DNA of 64,000 nt from a virus, in the IMG/VR virus record IMGVR_UViG_3300050010_000483, positions 20,592 to 84,591 of that record. One strand, given 5' to 3'. Below are positions 54,115 through 61,772 of this stretch, in pieces. Numbering within the stretch: position 1 is the stretch's first letter; every line of letters starts with the position of its first letter. A model generated the notes under the pieces. It did not search any database. It had not been told where the DNA came from and saw only the letters and a program-made list of their open reading frames with translations. The position numbers and the translations under genes are program-made.

Positions 54115-55167
54115 TCAGAAATCATCGAATGGGTTCGCATTTCGCTTTATGGGGGCAACTTTAGCTTTACTAATAAAGTCACATGCATTAACGTGGCGAG
54201 GGCACCCATTGTAATGAAGTTTCTCGACTATTTCTCCCCGACTAAGAGGTTTTAGGTCTTTTTCTTCCAAAACAGAATATAAGATTTTATTATCCTTTTT
54301 AACGACCCAATAATCAAATGAAAAGCGATAGGCACAGTGCCATTTCTTCGTACCGTCCTTTTTAAGCTCTGTTGGAGACTTGGCGAAGCCACAGAGCAGT
54401 TTGCCATTAAAACCGTCGTCATGGGGCTGCTGGTCGGCAGCAAAGGCACTTTTGGCAGAGAATTCATTGAACATTTGGACTCGTTTCTGAACGTTGCCCA
54501 AAAATAACTCAAAACCAGCTAAAGTATCATCTGAAAACGATACTTCCATTACGGGGTCTTCTGGGAATTGCAAAAAGACGAAGCGAACGACGGGCTTTAG
54601 GTTGGGCCAAATCTGTTTTGCAGCATAGCTGTACATCAGAGCTTGCATATTGGATTCTTCATCCTCGCCCTTAAACTTCATTTTACTTGATTTATAGTCT
54701 TCGATCAACAAAGTATCACCTTTGATAGATGGTTTATCCATGAATCCCTTGATGCGGAACTGGGGTTTAATGAGATCAAATTTATATTCGGGGGCAAGAA
54801 TTTGACCGCCATTGACATAGAAATCGTTTTTCAAACCAACCAAAATCATCTGATCTATGTGGGTGAGAATGGTTTGTGTGTTGGGAAGATTAGCCCGTTT
54901 AATGTACCATTGAAGTAATCGCCAAATTGCAGGAACGGCGGCGTTCGTGCCATCTTTGATAATTTTGTCAACTTTGGACTTATGTTTCTTATTTAAAAGG
55001 GTCTCGAACATCCAGTGACATACTTCACCTTTACAACTTCCTTCATTTTTAGCTTGAGGAATCCTTAGATGATAATTGCACCAGTATAACCAGGAACAAT
55101 TCTCCAGGGTTTTAACCTTAGACGCAGATAGTGCGCTTAGTTCTTTAGGTTGTGTTGTTGTTTCCAT
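54115..55167 (-). CDS. RecB/Cas4-like PD-(D/E)XK nuclease
   Basis: 350 residues. Nuclease motifs are 'FRIKGFMDKP' (D144), 'LLIEDYKSS' (D157-Y-K159) and 'NMQALMYSYA' (Q175), with H51 in 'VCHWMFE', matching the H...D...DxK...Q order of the RecB nuclease family. C24 in an N-terminal 'SASKVKTLENCSWLYWC' and C259, C278, C322 and C329 near the C-terminus could hold a 4Fe-4S cluster, as in AddB and Cas4 proteins, although the spacing differs from the standard. Likely processes DNA ends in recombination or replication. Starts inside the primase gene end (31-base overlap). Confidence 0.75.
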   Translation of the reverse strand: METTTQPKELSALSASKVKTLENCSWLYWCNYHLRIPQAKNEGSCKGEVCHWMFETLLNKKHKSKVDKIIKDGTNAAVPAIWRLLQWYIKRANLPNTQTILTHIDQMILVGLKNDFYVNGGQILAPEYKFDLIKPQFRIKGFMDKPSIKGDTLLIEDYKSSKMKFKGEDEESNMQALMYSYAAKQIWPNLKPVVRFVFLQFPEDPVMEVSFSDDTLAGFELFLGNVQKRVQMFNEFSAKSAFAADQQPHDDGFNGKLLCGFAKSPTELKKDGTKKWHCAYRFSFDYWVVKKDNKILYSVLEEKDLKPLSRGEIVEKLHYNGCPRHVNACDFISKAKVAPIKRNANPFDDF

Positions 55168-56048
55168 AAATTTATTTGTTCAGAGTTCATAACTCCGAAG
55201 TCTTTCTGATCTGGTATGGCTATCGTAATTTGATCTTCATCAAAATAAGACATGAGTTTCTTTTTTGCATCTACCGCCGCTTCATTGCCGACAAATTCAT
55301 TATCTTCATCGTTATTAAAAGCAACCACAATATGTTTGATATTAATTCGTAACAAAAATTCGATGATCTTTTTACTGACTTCTATGCCAAATGTTACCAG
55401 AACATTTTTAATTCCATTTTCCCAAAGGGAAAGCATGTCTCCAATACTTTCAACAAGAATGACTTCTTTATATTCTGTGATAATATCGGCATTTAACTTC
55501 AAAGGATACAACCAATTAGACTTTGCGCCGCAGTGTTTCCACTTGGGAAATTCAGGCTTGTCGTTTAACATGCGACCACTAAATCCAATCAAATCTTGAT
55601 TTTCGTCATAGATGGGAAATACATAACGATAAGCCATCTTACCATTAAATATGGTTCCTCCTTCAAATAATTCAATAATGTGTTTGGAAATCTTTCGATT
55701 TTCCCAATACTCATGATTCTTCTGTAGCTTAAACAAAAGATTTTTGTCAAATTTTTTTACTTGTGTCAATTCATATTTATGATCGGCATGACTTTGTAAT
55801 TCGGGTAATGTACCCAAAACAGTAGAAGCTTCTGCTAGGGTATGTAAATTCAACGTTAATTGAATCAGTTTTTGAATGGAACCCCCCATTCTAGCACTAA
55901 AATCATACCATTGGCCTGTAAGTTTATTTACGGCCAAAGATGTGTTATTATCTGATGAACGATATAACGGAGCCATTCTCCATTGTTTACCAAAATCTCG
56001 TAAATCAGAATAACCTATTTTAAGTAAGATGTCTCTTACCTCAGTCAT
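55137..56048 (-). CDS. DnaG-type primase with TOPRIM domain
   Basis: 303 residues, ATG overlapping the helicase stop as ATGA. Residues about 1-80 resemble a CHC2 zinc-finger module ('GKQWRMAPLYRSSDNNTSLAVNKLTGQWYDFSARMGGSIQKLIQ') but without the Cys/His ligands. The middle contains 'YRYVFPIYDENQDLIGFSGRML', typical of the catalytic core start. TOPRIM follows: E200 in 'VILVESIGDMLSLWENG' and D247/D249 in 'AFNNDEDNE'. It would make RNA primers at the fork together with the DnaB helicase encoded directly upstream. The short length (no C-terminal helicase-binding domain) fits phage versions. Confidence 0.8.
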   Translation of the reverse strand: MTEVRDILLKIGYSDLRDFGKQWRMAPLYRSSDNNTSLAVNKLTGQWYDFSARMGGSIQKLIQLTLNLHTLAEASTVLGTLPELQSHADHKYELTQVKKFDKNLLFKLQKNHEYWENRKISKHIIELFEGGTIFNGKMAYRYVFPIYDENQDLIGFSGRMLNDKPEFPKWKHCGAKSNWLYPLKLNADIITEYKEVILVESIGDMLSLWENGIKNVLVTFGIEVSKKIIEFLLRINIKHIVVAFNNDEDNEFVGNEAAVDAKKKLMSYFDEDQITIAIPDQKDFGVMNSEQINLWKQQHNLKN

Positions 56049-58384
56049 ATCGTATCATTTTCTGTGGTTGTTGTTTCGTCTCGAACCAAAAACGTAGAAT
56101 TTGACCAACTAATCGTATCCCTTAGGGTTCCGCGCTCTTCCACTTCAAAATTCTCAATATTGATATTGATGAAATTTTTTACCCATTTCTTTTTGCCGTC
56201 AGGAAATCGTCGAAGAATACGATTGTTATAACCTGTAGCCTCTCGCCCTTGTTCACGAATAACAATTTCAATAAGTTTATGACTACCACTATGTGGAGTA
56301 TCCAAGGCTACCTCGTCAGGAGTACGTTGGCGAAAAATCCAAACGCCAGAAGCAAAATGAGTGATACGGTCAGAAAGACCAATTGAACGTTCGTCATCTT
56401 GCATCTCTGCACTGGCGCGGTCTCCAACAACACCCTCACGATTGTTTTGACATGCAGTTAAAAACGGAGAATCAAGTTCCTCGGATAGTTTTTTGATAAA
56501 GTCAACTTTATCCCCCATTTCTTGATATTCTCGGCGAGATTTTTCATCATTACCTATGATCTTAATATAATCGTAGATAAATAAACAGTCTTTGCCACGG
56601 CCAACATACTTGTAGTACCAGCGGCGGCAGATCGCTGCAATTTCTTCAATTGGTTTATTTCCAACGGCCATGTGATAAACCTGATTATAATCCTGATCAA
56701 GAGCTTTACCTATTGAACGGACTTTTTGAACATATTCGTTATTTTTGCGCCAGTTACCTGTTTTAAGGTGCCAGAGACCGACCTGAGTCTTGGCCGCACC
56801 AGAACGGTATTTGACTTCATAACGAGACATTTCTGTGTCAAGAATGAGAACTGGAATTTTTTGCGTTTTACTAATTTCCATGCCTAATGCTGCAAGAAAA
56901 GTACTATTATGAGTTGGTATCATGGCCTTCCCGCAAAGAAATATATGAGATTTATGTTCGACCTCAATACAAACAGTATTTCCTCTTCCAAAGGGTCGGG
57001 CCTTAATATGACGATTTGGAAATTTTTCTTTACAAGAAGGTAAACAGGCCCCTTTATAATGAAAATTAATTCTATATTTCCATACAAAAGCTTTACCGTA
57101 TAACTTTGCGGGATTCTTTCTTAAGTAGGCTTTAATCCCAAGAGAATGAATCAATTCTAATATTTGTTGAGATAATTGTAGATTTTTATTGCAAAATTCT
57201 ACTCTTCCCGTCTTAGGGTCTATACAATCATTACTATCTATCAAACCTTGTAGTAATTTTCTTCTTTGCTCGATAGATGCTCGGAGATAAATACTGGGAA
57301 TATGTTTATTGCTGATTAAATCAAATTTACAGAGAAAGGTAAGATAATCCGCATGACTTCTCGCAAATGTTCCATTTCCCAACCAAATACCTAAAATATA
57401 TGGGTCAATAGGAAGATTTTGTTTTGGTAAGACAAGAGCCATGGATAATGGCAGTGATGGAGTTTGGGGTCGGATATTACGACTTTGGGTAATGTTATAC
57501 TGATACAATGATTTTGTATCCATTATTTCCCACGGATAATCTACTCTTTTACGGATTGGCCATTCATGGGCTTCATCACAAATGATATGCTGTTTATCAC
57601 AGGTTGTGACTTTGTATAATTGTCTATTTTTCCAATAAGCTTTATTAGTTACTTTGGTAATTTGTCCATCTAAAGTAAAAACCTCATCACCAATATTTAA
57701 ATCTTTTATTTTAACAAAACCTTTAGGCGTCGGAATAGGAGTATTCTCTTCTAAAGCTTTCCCAGCCTTGGCGCGAGCAGCAAAAATATACAAGTTCTTC
57801 CTTCTAAAGCCACCGTACAAACGATTGAATTCAGGAAATGGCGTTGGAATACCAATTTCTTCCATGGGATTGTTACCGCGTTCCTCAACTTCATCATAGA
57901 ACCCATCGAATAATCTTTCTGGTTCATTATTTATGTCAAACGAATTAATTTTCTGCCCGTAGAGAGCGTCAATTTCACCAATAGTAGCGTCCAACTCATT
58001 ATTAACGTTTTTATTGATGGTATCCTTCATAATATCCAAAGTAACCTCTAGGTCTCTCAGGACTCGGAATTTTACCAACTCGCTGGCGGCGCGGATAGTT
58101 GCTTGTGGAGTGACTGGGGTAAAAGAAATTGACTTGATATAATCAAAAATATCAATATCATCCTTGAACGAGATTCCAAGGTTTTTGATTTTTTGAGCAA
58201 GAAGTACTCTGTCAATCTTTTCGTTATTAACGAAAGCCTGGCGAATACATGAATAAATTACGCTGTGGGGTTTTGCAACGAAATCATTTTCGCCGACAAA
58301 TCTATCCACATCTGCGATTACCTCTGGATTGTTAATCAGACCGCTTAATACGTGTTTTTCGATTTGCAATGAAAATAAAGCCAT
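56045..58384 (-). CDS. dnaB: Replicative DnaB-type helicase with intein
   Basis: 779 residues from ATG 58384; an in-frame TTG at 58399 is an alternative start (784 residues). Numbers here use the longer form. The N-domain (about 6-120: 'QIEKHVLSGLINNPEVIADVDRFV') is the usual DnaB N-terminal fold. The ATPase core has 'GFRRKNLYIFAARAKAGK|ST', where the P-loop is interrupted by an intein (A215-N498), and afterwards 'VPVLILDTEMSR', the Walker B region 'DCLFIYDYIKII', 'LTACQN' and 'GLSDRITHFASGVWIFRQR'. After splicing the helicase has about 495-500 residues, as expected. Overlaps the primase start as ATGA. It unwinds DNA at the fork and should load primase. Confidence 0.9.
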   Translation of the reverse strand: MALFSLQIEKHVLSGLINNPEVIADVDRFVGENDFVAKPHSVIYSCIRQAFVNNEKIDRVLLAQKIKNLGISFKDDIDIFDYIKSISFTPVTPQATIRAASELVKFRVLRDLEVTLDIMKDTINKNVNNELDATIGEIDALYGQKINSFDINNEPERLFDGFYDEVEERGNNPMEEIGIPTPFPEFNRLYGGFRRKNLYIFAARAKAGKALEENTPIPTPKGFVKIKDLNIGDEVFTLDGQITKVTNKAYWKNRQLYKVTTCDKQHIICDEAHEWPIRKRVDYPWEIMDTKSLYQYNITQSRNIRPQTPSLPLSMALVLPKQNLPIDPYILGIWLGNGTFARSHADYLTFLCKFDLISNKHIPSIYLRASIEQRRKLLQGLIDSNDCIDPKTGRVEFCNKNLQLSQQILELIHSLGIKAYLRKNPAKLYGKAFVWKYRINFHYKGACLPSCKEKFPNRHIKARPFGRGNTVCIEVEHKSHIFLCGKAMIPTHNSTFLAALGMEISKTQKIPVLILDTEMSRYEVKYRSGAAKTQVGLWHLKTGNWRKNNEYVQKVRSIGKALDQDYNQVYHMAVGNKPIEEIAAICRRWYYKYVGRGKDCLFIYDYIKIIGNDEKSRREYQEMGDKVDFIKKLSEELDSPFLTACQNNREGVVGDRASAEMQDDERSIGLSDRITHFASGVWIFRQRTPDEVALDTPHSGSHKLIEIVIREQGREATGYNNRILRRFPDGKKKWVKNFININIENFEVEERGTLRDTISWSNSTFLVRDETTTTENDTI
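56906..57757 (-). other. Intein in DnaB P-loop, class 3 type
   Basis: 284 residues between GK and ST of the P-loop, from Ala215 to Asn498, with Ser499 as +1. The first residue is Ala, not Cys or Ser. Block B reads 'HIICDEAHEW' (W280), block F has 'TVCIEVEHK' (C477) and block G ends 'MIPTHN' (T496), the Trp/Cys/Thr set of class 3 inteins, which use the block F Cys as first nucleophile. A LAGLIDADG-type endonuclease lies inside, with motifs 'LGIWLGNG' and 'LLQGLIDSND', each with Asn at the expected catalytic Asp. Confidence 0.85.
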
Positions 58385-58414
58385 GCAATATCTTAGCAAA
58401 AACTTTGGTTTTTG

Positions 58415-58711
58415 TCAAGAGACTTCAGAATTTTCTTCATCACCATCGTCGCAGTTCATACCTCTAGCCTCAAGATAATCTTCCCTTGCCCCTTCAATGT
58501 ATAGGTCTTGAAGTGCTGCCGCTGAGTCAGTCATGTACTTTTGCATGGCCAATGCATGAATATTTGTATCAAAAAACATAGTCTGTCTTGGCATACCGTT
58601 CTCGTCAAAATAAAACACAACAAACCCACCCACACAATGCTCTTGCAGTTGGTGAATAAGTTCCTTGGTGATAATATTTTTAGATGTACCCTTCGGTTTA
58701 GATGTTCCCAT
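58415..58711 (-). CDS. Small unrecognised protein
   Basis: 98 residues with a basic N-terminus (GTSKPKGTSKN), a central 'GGFVVFYFDENGMPRQTMFFDTNIHALAMQKYM' segment and an acidic end (CDDGDEENSEVS). A GTGTAAT element ends seven bases before the ATG and AGGAT lies between. It sits between a nuclease gene and the helicase gene. Not recognised; a regulator or helicase-associated factor is possible. Confidence 0.5.
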   Translation of the reverse strand: MGTSKPKGTSKNIITKELIHQLQEHCVGGFVVFYFDENGMPRQTMFFDTNIHALAMQKYMTDSAAALQDLYIEGAREDYLEARGMNCDDGDEENSEVS

Positions 58712-58718
58712 ATCCTAG

Positions 58719-58725
58719 ATTACAC
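58719..58725 (-). promoter_or_regulatory. GTGTAAT element on the minus strand
   Basis: Read on the minus strand from 58725 to 58719; it ends seven bases before the ATG at 58711, the same distance as at 2881-2887. Confidence 0.4.
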
Positions 58726-58727
58726 AT

Positions 58728-59141
58728 TCATAGGGATATTTGAAATTTCTCTTTGATAAATTCTGGCGAAAGTTTGTCAATTTCATCAAAATTTACTTCA
58801 ATTAATTTAAAATTATTTTTTTCAAGCCATTCCGTCTTTTGAACATCGCGCTTGATCGAAGCTAAATATTGAATCGGCTCATGGTTATGAAAGTAGTGTA
58901 ATTGAGAATGTTGAGGGCCATTTACTTCGACGGCAATTCTATACGTTGCATTTAGCAAATCCACTTTCATTAATGAACCATAAACGGGAAATTCCTCATA
59001 GCAAATACATCCCAACCAATATGGTTTGAAAAACTGCTTTGTTCGGAACTGAATCTTGGATTTACACTCGCCCTCCCAATCAATACGAAACCTGGCCACA
59101 TTTTTATGAACTAAACGGCCCTTGATGTTATAAAGTCTCAT
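58728..59141 (-). CDS. Small DUF559/Vsr-like PD-(D/E)XK nuclease candidate
   Basis: 137 residues. The second half reads 'SLMKVDLLNATYRIAVEVNGPQHSQLHYF', then 'SIKRDVQKTEWLEKNNFKLIEVNFDEID', matching the DUF559/Vsr-like layout 'xDfxxxxxxxxiEvDGxxH...RDxxRdxxLxxxGyxvxRf', with Asn in place of Asp in the EVxG motif. Such proteins nick or cut DNA, for example at junctions or mismatches. Its ATG overlaps the RecA stop (TAATG), so expression is coupled with recombination. Substrate unknown. Confidence 0.6.
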   Translation of the reverse strand: MRLYNIKGRLVHKNVARFRIDWEGECKSKIQFRTKQFFKPYWLGCICYEEFPVYGSLMKVDLLNATYRIAVEVNGPQHSQLHYFHNHEPIQYLASIKRDVQKTEWLEKNNFKLIEVNFDEIDKLSPEFIKEKFQISL

Positions 59142-61396
59142 TAGGCATGTAGTGCCTTGATGCGGTCCAGGACAACTTTCAATACTTTGGGATTAGCCTC
59201 GAAATAATCAGAAAACTGTTCGAGCCCCTGATGCTTGGATTTTAGCTCAAGACGGGGTGATAAAGGTAGTTCGGCACCATCTTTATTTTTTTTATTCTTT
59301 TCTTTGATGATTTCATTTTCTGCATCAATTGATTTGTTGGCTTCATCAATCCATTTCTGAACAATGTCAGAAATATCAATCCATGCACCTTTTTTGGTTA
59401 CAAGGTCGTACATGAATAAAGCATCAAATAGTTCCTTCTCAACCCAAACAGCATTACCAATGCGTCCCTTTTTGATTGGAATTTCAAGTCTGTATCCCGT
59501 TTCATCAGAAGATGATTTACGAAGGTCAATCTTGGCGTTTACGCCCAAAATTTTATTCTTAATAGGGTCTGGTTTCTCCTTTTCATTTTCGAGGATATAG
59601 TGGCTGGCAGCACGTGGCTGATAATACAAAGCATATGCAGCCTGGTGATTGAGTGCGTGAGTTTGATTACCTTCCATCAAATTGGGGACATCCTTGGCAT
59701 ATCTGTCGAGTTTGAATGTCGCAGAATATTGTGTGATCATAATCAAAAACCCATTGTATGCTGTAATCAGATGACACAAATGACGAAAGAGTTCCTTCGT
59801 AAGATAATTGACACCAGCAGGCCTCTTGTCATCAGACACCTTTGCATCGAACGACGACTTCAAACGAAGCATGTCAACACTATCAATGATGACGCATAAG
59901 TGGCCGCCAGCCTCATGAATTTGTTTGAATTGGCCGACAAGAATGTCACAAATAGTATCAAAACAGTTTGAGTCAAGAATAAACACAGAACCATAATCCC
60001 AATTATTTGGGTCTTTGGTAAAGGACATTCCTGTTCTGCCTTGAATTTCCTCGCCGAATTTTGCCTCGGCATTAACGTAGAACGTCTTTGATTTTGGCAT
60101 GGTGTCCATGAAGTTTTTTGCGAACAACATGGACTGGGATGTATTGTGGGTTAGATTAAATCCATCAGTTACATACAAACTATCGAAGGAATCTATTTTA
60201 ATGCAAACACATTCATCCTCACCAAATGGTTGAATATCTTCAATTGTTTTCTCTAATTCAGTAGTTCTTAGAACACAGCTATCCAGTTTTCGTTTTAACT
60301 TAAAGGGTTTAAAATCAGAAAAACTAATTATAATCCGATAACTTTTTCTACCATTTAATTTCACACCATTATAATGATAGGAAGGAATTCTGTCGGTGGC
60401 TGTTACTCTTGCCCCTAAACTTCTAGCTAAGAAAATAACATCTTCTGAAAGTTGTTTTGAAGAGGTGGAATATTCTAAACTGGTATTTTTGGAGACCCCG
60501 TTCCCTGTATCCATTAGTCCCATAAGAAGATTTTTTCTATCTTCAATGCTTGAAAATAGATATTCTTTTGGAATATGCTTTTCCCAACAGTATTTATTAT
60601 TAAGATTAAAACTAGAAAGAATATCTCTTATATTTGGAAAAATAAAATAGTAACCAAACAAATAATTTAGTTCTAATTGCAGAATAAAAAGGGAGTCTTT
60701 CAAGAATGATGACATTATATCTAATATATCAAGATTAGACGCAATAAATCCAACGCAATTTTGACCGTGAATGGATTTTATAAATGAGCCATCGCCAAGA
60801 AGTGCCCCAAAAACATATGGGTGTATTGGAAGGGGACGTGGCATTTTACGGAATTCGATTGGCTTGACATAGGGAATGGTATGATTATAATGATTACCAA
60901 CCATGAGAGTTTTTTTAAGTTGATGGGTGGTTTTTACACAGCCATTTCTTCCACAATTCCTGTCGGAATATTCTCTTGTCAACCAAAGATGCTCGTCACA
61001 GCAAATAACTTCGGTCTGATCTGAAAAAATTACTTTATTTACTTTTAATTTTCCCTGTGGATAAACTCCCAAAATTTGATGAGCTTTTCCATCGGACCCA
61101 ATTACTAATTGACCTTGTTTTAAGTCTCCCATCCTTTTCCAACCAGTTGGAGTCAACACTTTAGAATTGACTGACTCGGCCTTTCCGACCTCTGCGGGGC
61201 CGCCAATACGAATGACCGACCCAGTTTTAATCTTGACGTAACTATCAAGTTTTAGAGAGCCAGATGAGATCAAGGTTGGGTGTGAAACTACTGAATTAAA
61301 ATGAGTAGATTCTGTTTCCTTAAGCTGGGACACCAATAGATTCTTGGAGATGTCGTCCATCGTCTTTTCGCTTGGAGAGTTTGTTTGTTTGGCCAT
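59141..61396 (-). CDS. RecA/UvsX-like recombinase with intein
   Basis: 751 residues; the intein (A73-N418) divides the Walker A motif 'GGPAEVGK|TSQS'. After splicing about 405 residues remain. Walker B is 'GGHLCVIIDSVDML' (about residues 500-515), followed by 'KELFRHLCHLITAYNGFLIMITQYSATF', the L2-like region. The C-terminus is charged (NEIIKEKNKKNKDG), as in UvsX-type proteins. It would form filaments on ssDNA for strand exchange and recombination-dependent replication, with the annealing-like and ssDNA-binding-like proteins elsewhere in the window as possible partners. The start region overlaps the upstream gene by 77 bases. Confidence 0.85.
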   Translation of the reverse strand: MAKQTNSPSEKTMDDISKNLLVSQLKETESTHFNSVVSHPTLISSGSLKLDSYVKIKTGSVIRIGGPAEVGKAESVNSKVLTPTGWKRMGDLKQGQLVIGSDGKAHQILGVYPQGKLKVNKVIFSDQTEVICCDEHLWLTREYSDRNCGRNGCVKTTHQLKKTLMVGNHYNHTIPYVKPIEFRKMPRPLPIHPYVFGALLGDGSFIKSIHGQNCVGFIASNLDILDIMSSFLKDSLFILQLELNYLFGYYFIFPNIRDILSSFNLNNKYCWEKHIPKEYLFSSIEDRKNLLMGLMDTGNGVSKNTSLEYSTSSKQLSEDVIFLARSLGARVTATDRIPSYHYNGVKLNGRKSYRIIISFSDFKPFKLKRKLDSCVLRTTELEKTIEDIQPFGEDECVCIKIDSFDSLYVTDGFNLTHNTSQSMLFAKNFMDTMPKSKTFYVNAEAKFGEEIQGRTGMSFTKDPNNWDYGSVFILDSNCFDTICDILVGQFKQIHEAGGHLCVIIDSVDMLRLKSSFDAKVSDDKRPAGVNYLTKELFRHLCHLITAYNGFLIMITQYSATFKLDRYAKDVPNLMEGNQTHALNHQAAYALYYQPRAASHYILENEKEKPDPIKNKILGVNAKIDLRKSSSDETGYRLEIPIKKGRIGNAVWVEKELFDALFMYDLVTKKGAWIDISDIVQKWIDEANKSIDAENEIIKEKNKKNKDGAELPLSPRLELKSKHQGLEQFSDYFEANPKVLKVVLDRIKALHA
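60143..61180 (-). other. Intein in RecA P-loop, class 3 type
   Basis: 346 residues from Ala73 to Asn418, with Thr419 as +1. The start 'AESVNSKVLTPTGWKRMGDL' is typical intein block A, but with Ala as residue 1. Block B has 'VICCDEHLW' (W138), block F 'VCIKIDSF' (C398) and block G 'FNLTHN' (T416), the Trp/Cys/Thr set of class 3. The LAGLIDADG endonuclease has an intact first motif 'FGALLGDG' but the second reads 'LMGLMDTGNG', lacking the catalytic Asp at the usual place. Confidence 0.85.
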
Positions 61397-61772
61397 AGTT
61401 TAAAAAATCTTTCAAAGTTCGGAGTTTGTTTATTATAATAATATCTTCTCCTATTTTACCAGAAGCAAGAGGGATTTCTTCTTTTTTTGGAAGGGAACTT
61501 TCTTGATTTTTTTTAAATTCTAGCAGTTGATCTGATAGATAATTTTCTCCCAAATTTACCGTGAAGAACAATAATGAGTCAACCTTATACCCTTCTGGTG
61601 GAGGAACTACTAATAGGAAGTCTTTACCGTACTTCGCAATCAGGCGATTGCAAATTTTCATTTCTCGACCCCAAATTGCAGGGATTTTACACCCCTTCAT
61701 ATTAGTTACAAGACGAATGACAATCTGTTGCTGAATAGAAAGTTTACGCTCTTTTTTGATTGGCCCGCTCAT
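61320..61772 (-). CDS. Unrecognised small protein upstream of recA
   Basis: 150 residues. 'KERKLSIQQQIVIRLVTNMKGCKIPAIWGREMKICNRLIAKYGKDFLLVVPP' starts with a basic helix and a helical core, then Pro/Lys-rich parts. The 3' end overlaps the recA start by 77 bases in another frame and the 5' end overlaps the Gmd stop region. Order and overlap suggest expression with the recombination genes. A helicase loader or small regulator is possible, but nothing in the sequence shows it. Confidence 0.5.
   Translation of the reverse strand: MSGPIKKERKLSIQQQIVIRLVTNMKGCKIPAIWGREMKICNRLIAKYGKDFLLVVPPPEGYKVDSLLFFTVNLGENYLSDQLLEFKKNQESSLPKKEEIPLASGKIGEDIIIINKLRTLKDFLNYGQTNKLSKRKDDGRHLQESIGVPA

Noticed and set aside
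54115-55167. Cas4 of a phage-borne CRISPR system
   Set aside because: The RecB-type nuclease motifs are shared by Cas4, but it lies in a replication operon, has no Cas1/Cas2 neighbours, and the Cys spacing is not standard; a replication or recombination nuclease is simpler.
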